A stretch of 33,844 bases of DNA from contig NZ_JAHKPW010000060.1 in NCBI RefSeq assembly GCF_018860755.1, positions 29,537 to 63,380 on the forward strand. The letters run 5' to 3'. The position numbers and the translations under genes were made by a program. Positions 9,424 to 18,987 of the stretch are shown one piece after another. Each line of letters starts with the position of its first letter. Position 1 is the stretch's first letter. The notes below the pieces were generated by a model, which saw only the letters and a program-made list of their open reading frames with translations, ran no database searches and was not told the origin of the DNA. The DNA is from Colwellia sp. D2M02. Lineage in GTDB: Bacteria > Pseudomonadota > Gammaproteobacteria > Enterobacterales > Alteromonadaceae.

Positions 9424-10254
9424 TCAATTTAATACGTGATAATTATTGGTTGCTTTTAAAATATTGAGCGCATCAACCGTTTCTTTAACATCATGCACTC
9501 GAATTATACTTGCCCCTTGCTGCATTGCGATAATCGCTGTGGTTAAACTTCCCGCAAGACGCTCTGTTACCTCGCATGATAATAAATTGCCAATCATTGA
9601 TTTACGAGAAGTACCCGACAAAATAGGCAAACCTAACGCTTTAAACGCTGATAGTTGATTAAGTAATTGATAATTTTGCGATAGTGTTTTCCCAAAGCCA
9701 AAGCCGGGATCTAAAATTAAACGTTCGCGTGCAATACCTGCCGTCAAGCAAGCATCAATACGTTGCTTGAAAAAGTCACTAATGTCGCCAATAAGATCAT
9801 TATATTTGGGGGCCTGTTGCATCGTCCGAGGCAAACCTTGCATATGCATTAAACATATAGGCACAGTACTATTGGCCATAACATTTAAACAGTTGTCATT
9901 TTGCAGTGCTCGCACATCATTGATGATATCAGCGCCATAACTGATAGCTTGCTCCATAACGCCAGCTTTACTGGTATCAATAGACACTTCAACCGTAAAG
10001 TTTTCTTTGATCGCTTTTAATAGCGGAATAACTCGCGCTAATTCGTCAGTTTCACTAACCTCAGCAGCACCCGGTCTGGTTGACTCGCCGCCTATATCAA
10101 TAATAGTGGCACCATCGTTTATCATCGCTTCAACTTGCTGCAACGCTAAGTCGGTATGCAAGAATTTACCGCCATCGGAGAATGAATCAGGCGTAACATT
10201 TAAAATTCCCATGATTTTAACTACGGATAAGTTTATTGCAGAGTTTACAGTCAT
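9424..10254 (-). CDS. folP: Dihydropteroate synthase
   Basis: This 276-residue TIM-barrel enzyme condenses 6-hydroxymethyl-dihydropterin pyrophosphate with p-aminobenzoate in folate synthesis; it is the sulfonamide target. Signatures: MGILNVTPDSFSDGG (15-29), GGESTRPGA, a DIINDVRAL strand, DPGFGFGK, the SGTSRKS loop and the C-terminal RVHDVKE. All are standard and nothing suggests a resistance-type allele. glmM follows directly. Upstream, a strong terminator separates it from ftsH, so a promoter in the 75-nt gap or read-through must drive it. A TATAAT-like -10 lies just after the terminator stem, but no good -35 was found. Confidence 0.97.
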   Translation of the reverse strand: MTVNSAINLSVVKIMGILNVTPDSFSDGGKFLHTDLALQQVEAMINDGATIIDIGGESTRPGAAEVSETDELARVIPLLKAIKENFTVEVSIDTSKAGVMEQAISYGADIINDVRALQNDNCLNVMANSTVPICLMHMQGLPRTMQQAPKYNDLIGDISDFFKQRIDACLTAGIARERLILDPGFGFGKTLSQNYQLLNQLSAFKALGLPILSGTSRKSMIGNLLSCEVTERLAGSLTTAIIAMQQGASIIRVHDVKETVDALNILKATNNYHVLN

Positions 10255-10324
10255 AATATTAATTGTATTTCTTAGTTTTTGAATAAACGTATTTTTTACT
10301 GATGCTAGTTTACATCATTATATA

Positions 10325-10361
10325 CAATAAAGCCTCGGTGTTTACTCAACACCGAGGCTTT
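10325..10361 (-). terminator. Rho-independent terminator of rlmE-ftsH
   Basis: A 14-bp perfect stem (10329-10342 with 10348-10361; arms AAAGCCTCGGTGTT and AACACCGAGGCTTT) has a 5-nt loop. On the minus strand it is followed by a T-rich tail. It lies 23 nt beyond the ftsH stop codon, between ftsH and folP. Confidence 0.85.
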
Positions 10362-10383
10362 ACATTAAGTTAACAAGTAAGGC

Positions 10384-12363
10384 TTAACTTGTTGATGAAT
10401 TGCCTTCTGGTTTAGTTAAATCAGGTGTTTCATCTGATTTACTTTCAGCACTTTCACTATTAGTCGTTTCTTCTGCTTTTTCACCACCGCCTTTATTAGC
10501 ACGATTATCAGGTGATGAATCACTGCTGTTATCGTCCCAATCAGCTGGAGCTCTTACATCAGTACGTGCCATTAAGTCATCAATTTGTAGTGCATCAATC
10601 GTTTCATACTTCATTAAAGCATCTTTCATGGCATGTAAAACATCCATATTTTCTTTAATCAAGCTTTCAGCGCGTTGATAGTTACGGTTAATAACCGCTT
10701 TAATCTCATCATCAATAGCTCTTGCCGTTTCATCAGACATATGTAAAGACTTGGCAGACGTTCTTCCTAAGAATACTTCACCTTCTTCTTCTGCAAACAG
10801 CATAGGCCCCATTTTTTCAGATAAGCCCCATTGAGTAACCATTTTACGAGCAATATTAGTTGCACGTTCAATATCATTTGAAGCACCCGTTGAGACTTTA
10901 TCACTGCCATAAATAACATCTTCTGCAATACGACCACCGTAAAGTGATGATATGTTGCTTTCTAAATGTTGCTTAGAGTGACTAAAGCGGTCTTGTTCAG
11001 GTAAGTACATCGTGACACCTAAAGCGCGACCACGAGGAATAATACTCACTTTGTAAACAGGATCATGGTCTGGCACTAAACGTCCAACAATAGCATGCCC
11101 TGCTTCATGGTAAGCAGTCATTTCTCTTTCTGACTCACTCATCACCATAGTTTTGCGCTCTGAGCCCATCATGATTTTGTCTTTCGCTTTATCAAACTCG
11201 TACATACCCACTAAGCGTCGTGATGTACGTGCAGACCATAACGCAGCTTCATTGACTAAGTTGGCTAAATCAGCACCAGAAAAACCAGGAGTACCTCGCG
11301 CAATAACCGATGCATTTACATCGTCAGCTAATGGCACTTTACGCATATGAACTTTTAAAATTTGCTCACGACCACGGATATCAGGTAAACCAACCGTGAC
11401 TTGACGGTCAAAACGACCTGGTCTAAGTAATGCTGGATCTAATACGTCTGGACGGTTAGTTGCGGCAATAACAATAACGCCTTCATTACCTTCAAAACCA
11501 TCCATTTCTACTAACATTTGGTTTAATGTTTGCTCACGTTCATCATGACCGCCACCCATACCAGCACCACGTTGGCGACCTACGGCATCAATTTCATCAA
11601 TAAAGATAATACAAGGGGCTGCTTTTTTCGCTTGCTCAAACATATCACGTACACGAGACGCACCAACACCAACAAACATTTCGACAAAGTCTGAACCAGA
11701 AATGGTGAAGAACGGTACTTTCGCCTCACCAGCAATGGCTTTTGCTAATAATGTTTTACCGGTACCAGGCTGGCCTACTAATAAAATACCCGATGGAATA
11801 CGACCACCGAGTTTTTGAAAGCGAGTAGGCTCTTTTAAGTAATCAACTAACTCTGCAACTTCTGCTTTTGCTTCATCACAACCAGCAACATCTGCAAAGG
11901 TTGTTTTAATTTGCTCTTCGGTTAACTGGCGTGCTTTACTTTTGCCAAACGACATAGCACCTTTACCGCCACCGCCTTGCATTTGACGCATGAAGAAAAT
12001 CCACACACCAATAAGAAGGATGAACGGGAACCAAGATACAAAAATAGTCGTTAAGAAGCTTGTTTCTTCTGGTAATTTACCTTCAGCGCGAACACCTTGC
12101 TTAACTAAGTCGTTAATTAAGTCGCGATCAAAACCACCGGGTATGGTGGTAACGTAAGCTTCACCGCTTCTTTTTTCGCCGGTGATCACACCATTTCGAT
12201 CAACTTTCGCATCACGAATCTGTCCTTGGCGGACATCTTGAATAAAGCGGGTATAATCCATTTGCTGTTCTTGAGCTGTATTTGGAGAAAAACTCTGAAA
12301 TACACTCATTAAAACAACCGCAATAACTAACCATAAAATAAGATTTTTTGCCATATCGCTCAA
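10384..12363 (-). CDS. ftsH: ATP-dependent zinc metalloprotease FtsH
   Basis: This 659-residue inner-membrane AAA+ protease degrades misassembled membrane proteins and short-lived regulators such as LpxC and the heat-shock sigma factor. Two transmembrane segments (about 7-23 and 105-126) flank a periplasmic domain. Walker A is GQPGTGKT (197-204), Walker B ends in DEID (256-259), and the zinc site is HEAGH (419-423). The C-terminal 45 residues are Ser/Asp/Glu-rich. The ribosome binding site decides the start: GAGG lies 8 nt before a TTG at 12363-12361, giving MSDMAKN, but 17 nt before the ATG that would match E. coli. I therefore keep TTG; an ATG start at 12354 is the alternative. Gln at the second position of Walker A replaces the commoner Pro. 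It lies 189 nt downstream of rlmE. Confidence 0.97.
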   Translation of the reverse strand: MSDMAKNLILWLVIAVVLMSVFQSFSPNTAQEQQMDYTRFIQDVRQGQIRDAKVDRNGVITGEKRSGEAYVTTIPGGFDRDLINDLVKQGVRAEGKLPEETSFLTTIFVSWFPFILLIGVWIFFMRQMQGGGGKGAMSFGKSKARQLTEEQIKTTFADVAGCDEAKAEVAELVDYLKEPTRFQKLGGRIPSGILLVGQPGTGKTLLAKAIAGEAKVPFFTISGSDFVEMFVGVGASRVRDMFEQAKKAAPCIIFIDEIDAVGRQRGAGMGGGHDEREQTLNQMLVEMDGFEGNEGVIVIAATNRPDVLDPALLRPGRFDRQVTVGLPDIRGREQILKVHMRKVPLADDVNASVIARGTPGFSGADLANLVNEAALWSARTSRRLVGMYEFDKAKDKIMMGSERKTMVMSESEREMTAYHEAGHAIVGRLVPDHDPVYKVSIIPRGRALGVTMYLPEQDRFSHSKQHLESNISSLYGGRIAEDVIYGSDKVSTGASNDIERATNIARKMVTQWGLSEKMGPMLFAEEEGEVFLGRTSAKSLHMSDETARAIDDEIKAVINRNYQRAESLIKENMDVLHAMKDALMKYETIDALQIDDLMARTDVRAPADWDDNSSDSSPDNRANKGGGEKAEETTNSESAESKSDETPDLTKPEGNSSTS

Positions 12364-12552
12364 CTTAATGACCTCTTGTGGTGCGTGATAATTTATTAAA
12401 AAAAGTTTTAATAATGTTAATTGTGTTTAATTTACTACAATTCAAGTCTAGTCGCCATTTAACTTTAGCAACAAGTTACAACTGGTTACAACTTGCCTAA
12501 TTAATTGGCGTTAACTCAATGGAGTAATTAATAGGTTAGCTAAGAAAATAAA

Positions 12553-13182
12553 TTAACCTTTATATCCTGTAGCTACTAAATAAACTTCTCTTGAACGTGC
12601 TCTTGATGATTCAGGCTTACGGGTTTTAACGGTTTTAAAAACAGCTCTAACATCTTTCATGTATTGCTCAAAGCCAGCCCCTTGGAATACTTTCACCACG
12701 AAAGCACCATTAGGCTTTAATACTTCACTACACATATCTAGTGCAAGTTCAACTAAGTACATACTACGTGCAGAGTCAGCACTTTCGTTACCTGTCATAT
12801 TTGCGGCCATGTCAGACATAACGACGTCAATATTTTTCCCGCTAATGCGCTCAAGTAATGCTTCTAATACCGCCTCTTCTCGAAAGTCACCTTCTAAGAA
12901 ATCAACACCTGCAATGGCATCCATAGGTAATATGTCGCATGCAACTACTTGCCCTTTATCGCCAACGGCTTTTACCGCATATTCAGACCAACCTCCTGGC
13001 GCAGCACCTAGATCAACCACTTTCATACCAGGTTTAATTAATTTATCTTTATTATTTATTTCTTCTATTTTAAAAACAGCACGAGAGCGTAAACCTAAAC
13101 GCTGCGCTTTTTTAACATATTCATCTTCAAAGTGCTCATCAAGCCAGCGCTGGCTACTTACTTTGTGTTTTTTATTCGTCAT
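12553..13182 (-). CDS. rlmE: 23S rRNA 2'-O-ribose U2552 methyltransferase RlmE (FtsJ/RrmJ)
   Basis: This 209-residue SAM-dependent enzyme methylates U2552 of 23S rRNA in the A-loop during late 50S assembly. The SAM-binding motif is [11 protein letters not shown] (56-66). The catalytic tetrad K38, D124, K164 and E199 falls at the same numbers as in the E. coli protein, which confirms the start codon. It is followed by ftsH, as in E. coli, where the pair is heat-inducible. It is divergent from yhbY across 212 bp that hold a heat-shock-like and an extended -10 promoter candidate. Confidence 0.97.
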   Translation of the reverse strand: MTNKKHKVSSQRWLDEHFEDEYVKKAQRLGLRSRAVFKIEEINNKDKLIKPGMKVVDLGAAPGGWSEYAVKAVGDKGQVVACDILPMDAIAGVDFLEGDFREEAVLEALLERISGKNIDVVMSDMAANMTGNESADSARSMYLVELALDMCSEVLKPNGAFVVKVFQGAGFEQYMKDVRAVFKTVKTRKPESSRARSREVYLVATGYKG

Positions 13183-13219
13183 GTTTGCTTACTCATTAAA
13201 AGCACATTAATTTATTAAG

Positions 13220-13228
13220 ATTATACCA
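13220..13228 (-). promoter_or_regulatory. Extended -10 promoter candidate for rlmE
   Basis: On the minus strand, TGGTATAAT provides a TGn-extended, perfect -10 hexamer about 40 nt upstream of the rlmE start. A TTGGCT at a 19-nt spacing is a poor -35, consistent with an extended -10 promoter. Confidence 0.5.
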
Positions 13229-13342
13229 TTAGGATTGAGGAAGTAGCCAAAGTCGGCTGTAATAAATTTTATCAGATGACTTAAAGCGACTCATTTATAA
13301 CAGATTATAAAATTAGTGCGATTGGTATTAGTATTAATTACT

Positions 13343-13371
13343 AGATAAGGGTAAAATAGCGTCAATTCAAG
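13343..13371 (-). promoter_or_regulatory. Candidate heat-shock (sigma32) promoter for rlmE-ftsH
   Basis: On the minus strand, CTTGAA (13371-13366) is followed after 14 nt by CCCTTATCT (13351-13343), close to the CTTGAA-N(13-17)-CCCCATnT pattern of RpoH promoters. It lies about 160 nt upstream of rlmE. In E. coli, ftsJ-ftsH is under sigma32 control, which fits. The match is imperfect and overlaps the yhbY promoter region on the other strand. Confidence 0.4.
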
Positions 13372-13394
13372 CCAACAGATAATGAAATTGAGTA

Positions 13395-13691
13395 ATGAGC
13401 TTAAACAAAAAACAAATTCAACACCTTAAAGGTGTAGCGCACCCTTTAAAACCAGTGGTTTTACTTGGTAGTAATGGTTTAACTGAGGCCGTTGTTGCTG
13501 AAATTGATTATGCCTTAAATCATCATGAATTAATTAAAGTAAAAATTCCAACAGATGACAGAGAAACAAAGGCATTAATTGTTGAAGCAATTTGTCGTGA
13601 AACTAATGCAACCCAAGTACAAGTTATTGGTAAAACATTAGTCATTTATCGTCAAAGTGCTGAGAAAAAGATCCATATTCCTAAGATCTAA
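13395..13691 (+). CDS. yhbY: Ribosome assembly RNA-binding protein YhbY (CRM domain)
   Basis: This 98-residue protein is a single CRM (CRS1-YhbY) domain that associates with pre-50S particles. The start MSLNKKQIQHLKGVAHPLKPVV and the loop LLGSNGLTE (the GxxG RNA-binding loop, about residues 24-32) are diagnostic. The LIKVKIP strand and the C-terminal IGKTLVIYRQS also match the family. It is divergent from rlmE, as in E. coli, linking two large-subunit maturation factors. A hairpin follows the stop codon. The protein is complete. Confidence 0.95.
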   Translation: MSLNKKQIQHLKGVAHPLKPVVLLGSNGLTEAVVAEIDYALNHHELIKVKIPTDDRETKALIVEAICRETNATQVQVIGKTLVIYRQSAEKKIHIPKI

Positions 13692-13714
13692 TACTATTGC
13701 TGAGCCGATAATAG

Positions 13715-13748
13715 CTTTGCGCGAAATTGTAAAATATTTCGCGCAAAG
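13715..13748. terminator. 12-bp hairpin between convergent yhbY and the RHH gene
   Basis: CTTTGCGCGAAA (13715-13726) pairs with TTTCGCGCAAAG (13737-13748) around a 10-nt loop. It lies 23 nt past yhbY and 21 nt past the small gene on the other strand. Neither side has a U-tract, so it may act as a bidirectional 3'-end hairpin. Confidence 0.55.
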
Positions 13749-13769
13749 TATGAAATAACATGTAAAGCA

Positions 13770-13970
13770 TTATTCTTCTTTAGCCGTGTTATCCTCCACA
13801 ATGGTAATAACTTTTTCAACCAGCTTTACTCTACCTGAGTCAACAAGCGCCTTTCTTAATACATACTCTATTTGTGCATTAACACTACGTAACTCATCGT
13901 CAGACCAACGCTGCATTGCAGCAAGAACCTCTGGATTAATTCTTAAAGGGTAGCTTTTTTTAGCTGCCAT
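13770..13970 (-). CDS. Small ribbon-helix-helix (Arc/MetJ-like) DNA-binding protein
   Basis: This 66-residue protein has the Arc-type layout. A short beta strand, KSYPLRIN (about 5-12), is followed by helix A, PEVLAAMQRWSDDE, a turn, and helix B, SVNAQIEYVLRKAL (about 29-42). The PLRINPEV...SVNAQIEYVLRKAL pattern is typical of Arc-like repressors that bind DNA as dimers through the beta strand. A strong Shine-Dalgarno (GAGGAGT) precedes the ATG. It lies 88 nt downstream of the SPFH gene with no terminator seen between, so the two may be co-transcribed. No toxin-like partner is adjacent, so an antitoxin role is not supported; a local regulator of the SPFH operon is a reasonable guess. Confidence 0.8.
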   Translation of the reverse strand: MAAKKSYPLRINPEVLAAMQRWSDDELRSVNAQIEYVLRKALVDSGRVKLVEKVITIVEDNTAKEE

Positions 13971-14058
13971 TATTACTCCTCTGCTGATGTTTGATCACTT
14001 ATCACAAATAATAAACCTAAGGCTATAAAAGTAATCTATTTACTTAAGTTGCACATGA

Positions 14059-14904
14059 TTAATACAAACTACCAGTATTAACAACGGGTTGCGTACTTTT
14101 ATCACTACACAATACTACAAGTAAGTTACTCACCATTGCCGCTTTTCGTTCTTCATCTAACTCGACAATATGCTTCGCTGAAAGCTGGCTTAATGCCATT
14201 TCAACCATACCAACTGCACCATCAACAATCATACTTCGTGCGGCGATAATAGCTGATGCCTGCTGCCTTTGTAACATCGCGTTGGCTATTTCGGGGGCAT
14301 AAGCTAAGTGGCTAATACGTGCTTCGTGAACTTTCATACCTGCTTTACCTAAACGTTGTTGAATTTCTTCTTTTAGCGCTTGAGATATTTCCTGCGGATG
14401 GCTTCGCAAGGCAATTTCATCACCTTCATGTTGATCATAAGGATAACTAATCGCCATATTACGCAGTGCTGATTCACTTTGAATATTAACAAAACTAAGG
14501 TAGTCATCGACTTCAAAGAAAGCTTCAGCGGTATCATCAACTGACCAAACAACCACAGTTGCAATTTCAATAGGGTTACCATGGTAGTCGTTAACTTTCA
14601 TTTGGTTAGATTCAAAATTGCGAATACGCAAAGAAATGCTTTTGCGAATAAACAAAGGAATTGTCCATTGTAAGCCGTTTGATTTAACCGTTCCGACGTA
14701 GCTGCCAAAAAACGTCATCACCATAGCCTGATTAGGTTGTACCATAAAGAAACCAGGAATAGCCAGTACCGCTAGAATTGCAACAATAACAGTAGCAATA
14801 TTGATGTTATTAGTTGCCGCTTGACTCAAAACAAAGCCTGCAATGACTAACAATATTACAAAAACTGCATAACCATTTAATGAAAAACCTTTTTTCTCTT
14901 GCAT
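14059..14904 (-). CDS. SPFH/Band 7 (stomatin/prohibitin) domain membrane protein
   Basis: This 281-residue protein has two hydrophobic segments near the N-terminus (about 10-29 and 36-56) and then an SPFH/Band 7 domain: [18 protein letters not shown], a GLQWTIP strand, and the [22 protein letters not shown] region. A charged helical part contains [23 protein letters not shown], typical of band-7 oligomers. Such proteins form membrane-microdomain scaffolds and often modulate membrane proteases; FtsH-HflKC is the known precedent, but a link to ftsH here is only inference. The start is placed at the ATG at 14904 because GAGG lies 5 nt upstream of it; a GTG two codons earlier overlaps that site. 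A near-consensus promoter precedes it. Confidence 0.88.
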   Translation of the reverse strand: MQEKKGFSLNGYAVFVILLVIAGFVLSQAATNNINIATVIVAILAVLAIPGFFMVQPNQAMVMTFFGSYVGTVKSNGLQWTIPLFIRKSISLRIRNFESNQMKVNDYHGNPIEIATVVVWSVDDTAEAFFEVDDYLSFVNIQSESALRNMAISYPYDQHEGDEIALRSHPQEISQALKEEIQQRLGKAGMKVHEARISHLAYAPEIANAMLQRQQASAIIAARSMIVDGAVGMVEMALSQLSAKHIVELDEERKAAMVSNLLVVLCSDKSTQPVVNTGSLY

Positions 14905-14921
14905 AAACACCTCGGATAAAG

Positions 14922-14940
14922 TGATATCAAAAAGATATCA
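14922..14940 (-). promoter_or_regulatory. Palindrome in the SPFH leader, candidate operator
   Basis: TGATATC (14922-14928) and GATATCA (14934-14940) form a perfect 7-bp inverted repeat around AAAAA. It lies between the -10 of the SPFH promoter and its Shine-Dalgarno, that is, just downstream of the predicted transcription start. The position suits a repressor site, possibly for the ribbon-helix-helix protein encoded behind the SPFH gene, or a short RNA hairpin. Confidence 0.45.
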
Positions 14941-14955
14941 TTTAGAATGACTTTA

Positions 14956-14983
14956 ATTATATTGTCTTTTGTTATTTTGTCAA
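14956..14983 (-). promoter_or_regulatory. Near-consensus sigma70 promoter of the SPFH gene
   Basis: On the minus strand, a perfect TTGACA (14983-14978) and a perfect TATAAT (14961-14956) are separated by 16 nt. This predicts strong transcription starting near 14949, about 45 nt upstream of the start codon. Confidence 0.8.
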
Positions 14984-15007
14984 TAACAGCCCTAGTTCAA
15001 AGCAATA

Positions 15008-15041
15008 AAAAACCCCATACTCAAAAGAGTATGGGGTTTTT
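15008..15041 (-). terminator. Strong terminator of greA
   Basis: A 15-bp perfect stem (15008-15022 with 15027-15041, core ACCCCATACTC) with an AAAA loop is flanked by A and T runs, so it can work in both directions. It lies about 70 nt beyond the greA stop codon and just upstream of the SPFH promoter, insulating the two genes. Confidence 0.9.
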
Positions 15042-15109
15042 ATTTTCAATCGAGTTAGCTAGTTCTATCAATTAACTCGAGCAATTGACTCGATTAACTA
15101 ACGGGTAAA

Positions 15110-15586
15110 CTAAATGTGATCAACGGCAATAATTTCGTATTCAACAACGCCGCCAGGGGTTGTTATTTCAATTTCGCTATCAACCATTTTACCAATTAAA
15201 CCACGGGCAATAGGTGAACTAATTGATATACGGTTTTGCTTAATATCTGCTTCATCATCACCAACGATTTGATAAGTAACTTCAGCTTCTGTTTCAATAT
15301 TAAGTAATGTAACTGTTGTACCAAATAACACTTTACCTGTATTGGTAATTTTTGATACATCAATAATTTGAGCGTTGCCCAACTTACCTTCAATATCTTG
15401 AATTCGTCCTTCACAGAAGCCTTGTTGCTCACGCGCTGCATGGTATTCTGCATTTTCTTTCAAGTCACCATGCTCACGAGCATCGGCAATTGCAGCAACA
15501 ATTTCTGGACGTTTTACTGTTTTCAACTGGTTTAGCTCTTCACGCAATCTATCTGCGCCTTGAACTGTCATTGGATATTGGCTCAT
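15110..15586 (-). CDS. greA: Transcription elongation factor GreA
   Basis: This 158-residue factor enters the secondary channel of RNA polymerase and stimulates cleavage of backtracked RNA. The N-terminal coiled coil carries the acidic tip residues D41 and E44 in [15 protein letters not shown], at the same numbers as in E. coli GreA. The C-terminal globular domain has the usual [13 protein letters not shown] segment. It lies 154 nt downstream of carB, after a hairpin, and has its own leader containing a terminator-like hairpin (15605-15632). Confidence 0.97.
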   Translation of the reverse strand: MSQYPMTVQGADRLREELNQLKTVKRPEIVAAIADAREHGDLKENAEYHAAREQQGFCEGRIQDIEGKLGNAQIIDVSKITNTGKVLFGTTVTLLNIETEAEVTYQIVGDDEADIKQNRISISSPIARGLIGKMVDSEIEITTPGGVVEYEIIAVDHI

Positions 15587-15604
15587 AATCTCTTCTTTTT
15601 AAAG

Positions 15605-15632
15605 AAAAAAGTTGTTAAAAAACAACTTTTTT
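15605..15632 (-). promoter_or_regulatory. Terminator-like hairpin in the greA leader (GraL-like attenuator candidate)
   Basis: On the minus strand, AAAAAAGTTGTT, a TTTT loop and AACAACTTTTTT form a 12-bp stem ending in a run of six T. It ends 18 nt upstream of the greA ATG, so it is inside the leader rather than at a gene end. E. coli greA has a leader terminator that yields the GraL short RNAs; this element has the same position and logic. The stem is mostly A-U, so it may be weak. Confidence 0.5.
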
Positions 15633-15689
15633 ATTTTGATCCGCGTCTATTCTTTTTACAATAATAAGAACCTAGTCATACTTAACTAG

Positions 15690-15724
15690 CCTTGAAATAA
15701 CGTTTTTAAGCCGTTATTTCAAGG
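15690..15724 (-). terminator. 13-bp hairpin after carB
   Basis: CCTTGAAATAACG (15690-15702) pairs with CGTTATTTCAAGG (15712-15724) around a 9-nt loop, starting 16 nt after the carB stop codon on the minus strand. There is no U-tract after it. It is a likely 3' end or processing hairpin of the carAB message. Confidence 0.55.
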
Positions 15725-15740
15725 TGACAATTAGAATACT

Positions 15741-18700
15741 TTATTTACAACGTGTATGTAGTTCTTGAATTGATGTTACCGTATTACGGTCATCAGCGGC
15801 ATGCGACATACAAGCAGCGAACGCAGCATTTAACGTTGTAGTGTAAGCTACTTTATAACGTAATGCCCCGCCACGTAAAACTTTTGAATCCTCAATCGCT
15901 TTACGGCCTTCTGTTGTATTAATAATGTAGCTGTACTCACTATTTTTGATTCTATCAAGAATATGTGGACGACCTTCATGTACTTTATTAACGCGGCGAA
16001 CTGGCACACCTGCTTCACGTAAAATAATCTCTGTGCCGTGCGTTGCATCAAGCTCATAACCTAAATCAACCATGATTTTAGCTAACTCTAATACTCGCTC
16101 TTTATCACTATCACGAACAGAAATTAACGCGCGACCTTCTTTAGGTACTGATACACCAGCGCCTAAGTTAGCTTTAGCGTAAGCTTCTTCAAAAGTATTA
16201 CCAACACCCATTACTTCACCTGTTGAGCGCATTTCTGGGCCAACAAGCGGGTCGCTACCGTGGAACTTGTTAAAAGGAATAACAACTTCTTTAACAGAGA
16301 AGTATGGTGGAATAACTTCTTCAACAATACCCTGCTCTTTTAGAGATTTTCCTGCCATAACACGCGCACCAACTTTGGCTAAAGGTACAGATGTAGCTTT
16401 AGAGACAAATGGAATAGTACGTGCTGCACGAGGATTTACTTCAATTAAGTAAACTTTGCCATCTTTAACCGCCATTTGCGTATTCATTAAGCCAATAACA
16501 CCTAGCTCAAACGCTAAATCGGTTACTTGCTTACGCATAATATCTTGTACTTCTTGACTTAAACTGTACGCAGGAAGTGAACATGCACTATCACCCGAGT
16601 GAACGCCTGCTTGTTCAATGTGCTGCATAATACCGCCAACAACAACATCGGTACCATCACATACTACGTCAATATCAACTTCAATGGCATCATCAAGGAA
16701 ATGATCAAGTAATACTGGTGAGTCATTTGATACACTTACCGCTTCTGTCATATAGCGACGTAAGTCTTCTAAGTCGTAAACGATTTCCATCGCACGACCA
16801 CCTAATACATAAGATGGGCGAACAACTAATGGGAAGCCAATACTTTCGGCTTTTGCCATTGCTTCATCAAGTGAAGTAACCGTTGCATTTTCTGGTTGTA
16901 GTAAACCTAAACGGTCAACCGCTTGTTGAAAACGCTCACGATCTTCCGCACGGTCAATAGCATCTGGTGAGGTACCAATAATTGGTACTCCTGCCGCTTC
17001 TAAAGCACGGGCTAGCTTAAGTGGTGTTTGACCACCGTACTGTACGATAACGCCTTTAGGCTTTTCAATACGAACAATTTCAAGTACGTCTTCAAAAGTA
17101 ATTGACTCAAAGTATAAACGATCTGATGTATCGTAATCGGTAGAAACTGTTTCAGGGTTACAGTTAACCATAATAGTTTCATAACCGTCTTCACGTAATG
17201 CTAAAGCTGCATGTACACAGCAGTAATCAAATTCAATACCTTGACCAATACGGTTTGGACCACCACCTAAAATCATGATTTTGTCACGATTACTCGGGTT
17301 AGCTTCACACTCTTCATCATAAGTAGAGTACATGTAAGCGGTATCTGAGCTAAACTCAGCCGCACAGGTATCAACACGCTTATACACAGGGTAAATATCT
17401 GCAGCATGGCGCTTTTTACGAATTTCAGTTTCACTAACACCAATAACACTAGCAAGGCGAGAGTCAGCAAAACCTTTACGTTTAAGTTTACGTAAGTAAT
17501 CGGGGGTTAATACTTTTAAACCACCATCAGCAACATTTGCTTCTTCTTTGATGATATCTTCAATTTGAACTAAGAACCAACGGTCAATCTTAGTAGCGTT
17601 AAAAATGTCTTCTACCGTTAAACCTAAACGGAATGCATCCGCAATGTACCAAATACGGTCTGCACCTGCTTCTTGAAGCTCATGCATGATTTTGGTTTTA
17701 GCGCCTGGTTGGCTCACATCAACAATTGGATCAAAACCGTTAACGCCAACTTCTAAGCCGCGTAACGCTTTTTGCATTGACTCTTGTTGGTTACGGCCAA
17801 TAGCCATGACTTCACCAACAGATTTCATTTGCGTCGTTAAACGGTCTTCTGAGCCTGCGAATTTTTCAAAGTTAAAACGTGGGATCTTAGTTACAACGTA
17901 ATCTATTGTTGGTTCAAATGATGCTGGTGTTTTTCCGCCAGTAATATCATTAGATAACTCATCAAGTGTGTAACCTACCGCAAGTTTTGCCGCAATTTTA
18001 GCAATTGGGAAACCAGTTGCCTTTGATGCTAACGCTGATGAGCGAGATACACGTGGGTTCATTTCGATAATAACCATACGGCCTGTATCTGGACAAATAC
18101 CAAACTGTACGTTTGAACCACCAGTTTCAACACCAATTTCACGTAATACCGCTAATGAAGCGTTACGCATGATTTGGTATTCTTTATCTGTTAACGTTTG
18201 TGCTGGTGCTACGGTAATTGAGTCACCCGTATGAATACCCATAGGGTCAAAGTTTTCGATAGAACAAATAATGATACAGTTATCATTTTTGTCACGAACT
18301 ACTTCCATTTCATACTCTTTCCAACCAATTAATGATTCATCAATCAATAGTTCATTAGTTGGTGATAAATCTAAACCACGAGTACAGATTTCATCAAACT
18401 CTTCAATGTTATAAGCGATACCACCACCGGTACCACCCATAGTAAATGAAGGGCGAATAATACATGGGAAGCCAATGCGCTTTGATGTTTCATGCGCTTC
18501 TTCAATGGTATGTACGATTTCTGCACGTGGACATTCTAAACCAATGTTTTTCATTGCTTGGTCAAAACGTTCACGGTTTTCTGCTTTGTCAATTGCATCA
18601 GCTGTAGCGCCAATCATTTCAACATTAAACTCTTTTAATACGCCTTTAGCTTCAAGTTCTAGCGCACAGTTTAATGCAGTTTGACCACCCATTGTTGGCA

Positions 18701-18959
18701 ATACTGCACATGGGCGTTCTTTTTCAATAATTTTACGAACAACTTCCCAATGAATTGGCTCAATGTAAGTAGCATCGGCCATCTCTGGGTCAGTCATAAT
18801 TGTTGCAGGGTTAGAGTTAACTAAAATAACTCGATAGCCTTCTTCGCGAAGGGCTTTACACGCTTGTGCACCTGAATAATCAAACTCACAGGCTTGGCCA
18901 ATAACGATTGGTCCTGCGCCTAAGATCAAGATACTTTTTAAATCAGTTCTTTTTGCCAT
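15741..18959 (-). CDS. carB: Carbamoyl-phosphate synthase large subunit
   Basis: This 1072-residue protein (E. coli 1073) carries two ATP-grasp halves that make carbamoyl phosphate from bicarbonate, ammonia and 2 ATP for arginine and pyrimidine synthesis. The first half opens with [20 protein letters not shown] and the second with [18 protein letters not shown] (about residue 555), showing the internal duplication. The C-terminal allosteric MGS-like domain ([21 protein letters not shown]) is present. The ATG is 28 nt after carA on the same strand, forming carAB. The gene is intact. Confidence 0.98.
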   Translation of the reverse strand: MAKRTDLKSILILGAGPIVIGQACEFDYSGAQACKALREEGYRVILVNSNPATIMTDPEMADATYIEPIHWEVVRKIIEKERPCAVLPTMGGQTALNCALELEAKGVLKEFNVEMIGATADAIDKAENRERFDQAMKNIGLECPRAEIVHTIEEAHETSKRIGFPCIIRPSFTMGGTGGGIAYNIEEFDEICTRGLDLSPTNELLIDESLIGWKEYEMEVVRDKNDNCIIICSIENFDPMGIHTGDSITVAPAQTLTDKEYQIMRNASLAVLREIGVETGGSNVQFGICPDTGRMVIIEMNPRVSRSSALASKATGFPIAKIAAKLAVGYTLDELSNDITGGKTPASFEPTIDYVVTKIPRFNFEKFAGSEDRLTTQMKSVGEVMAIGRNQQESMQKALRGLEVGVNGFDPIVDVSQPGAKTKIMHELQEAGADRIWYIADAFRLGLTVEDIFNATKIDRWFLVQIEDIIKEEANVADGGLKVLTPDYLRKLKRKGFADSRLASVIGVSETEIRKKRHAADIYPVYKRVDTCAAEFSSDTAYMYSTYDEECEANPSNRDKIMILGGGPNRIGQGIEFDYCCVHAALALREDGYETIMVNCNPETVSTDYDTSDRLYFESITFEDVLEIVRIEKPKGVIVQYGGQTPLKLARALEAAGVPIIGTSPDAIDRAEDRERFQQAVDRLGLLQPENATVTSLDEAMAKAESIGFPLVVRPSYVLGGRAMEIVYDLEDLRRYMTEAVSVSNDSPVLLDHFLDDAIEVDIDVVCDGTDVVVGGIMQHIEQAGVHSGDSACSLPAYSLSQEVQDIMRKQVTDLAFELGVIGLMNTQMAVKDGKVYLIEVNPRAARTIPFVSKATSVPLAKVGARVMAGKSLKEQGIVEEVIPPYFSVKEVVIPFNKFHGSDPLVGPEMRSTGEVMGVGNTFEEAYAKANLGAGVSVPKEGRALISVRDSDKERVLELAKIMVDLGYELDATHGTEIILREAGVPVRRVNKVHEGRPHILDRIKNSEYSYIINTTEGRKAIEDSKVLRGGALRYKVAYTTTLNAAFAACMSHAADDRNTVTSIQELHTRCK

Positions 18960-18987
18960 GGTTGTCTTTCTCTCTTGTCTTGTGAGT

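Noticed and set aside
12659..13210. 183-codon open frame on the plus strand antisense to rlmE
   Set aside because: It lies opposite a gene whose catalytic residues all match E. coli numbering; its composition (Ser/Pro/Ala-rich, no motif) is that of an antisense shadow, and no ribosome binding site was seen.
13770..13970. Ribbon-helix-helix protein as an antitoxin
   Set aside because: No toxin-like gene is adjacent; the neighbours are SPFH and yhbY.
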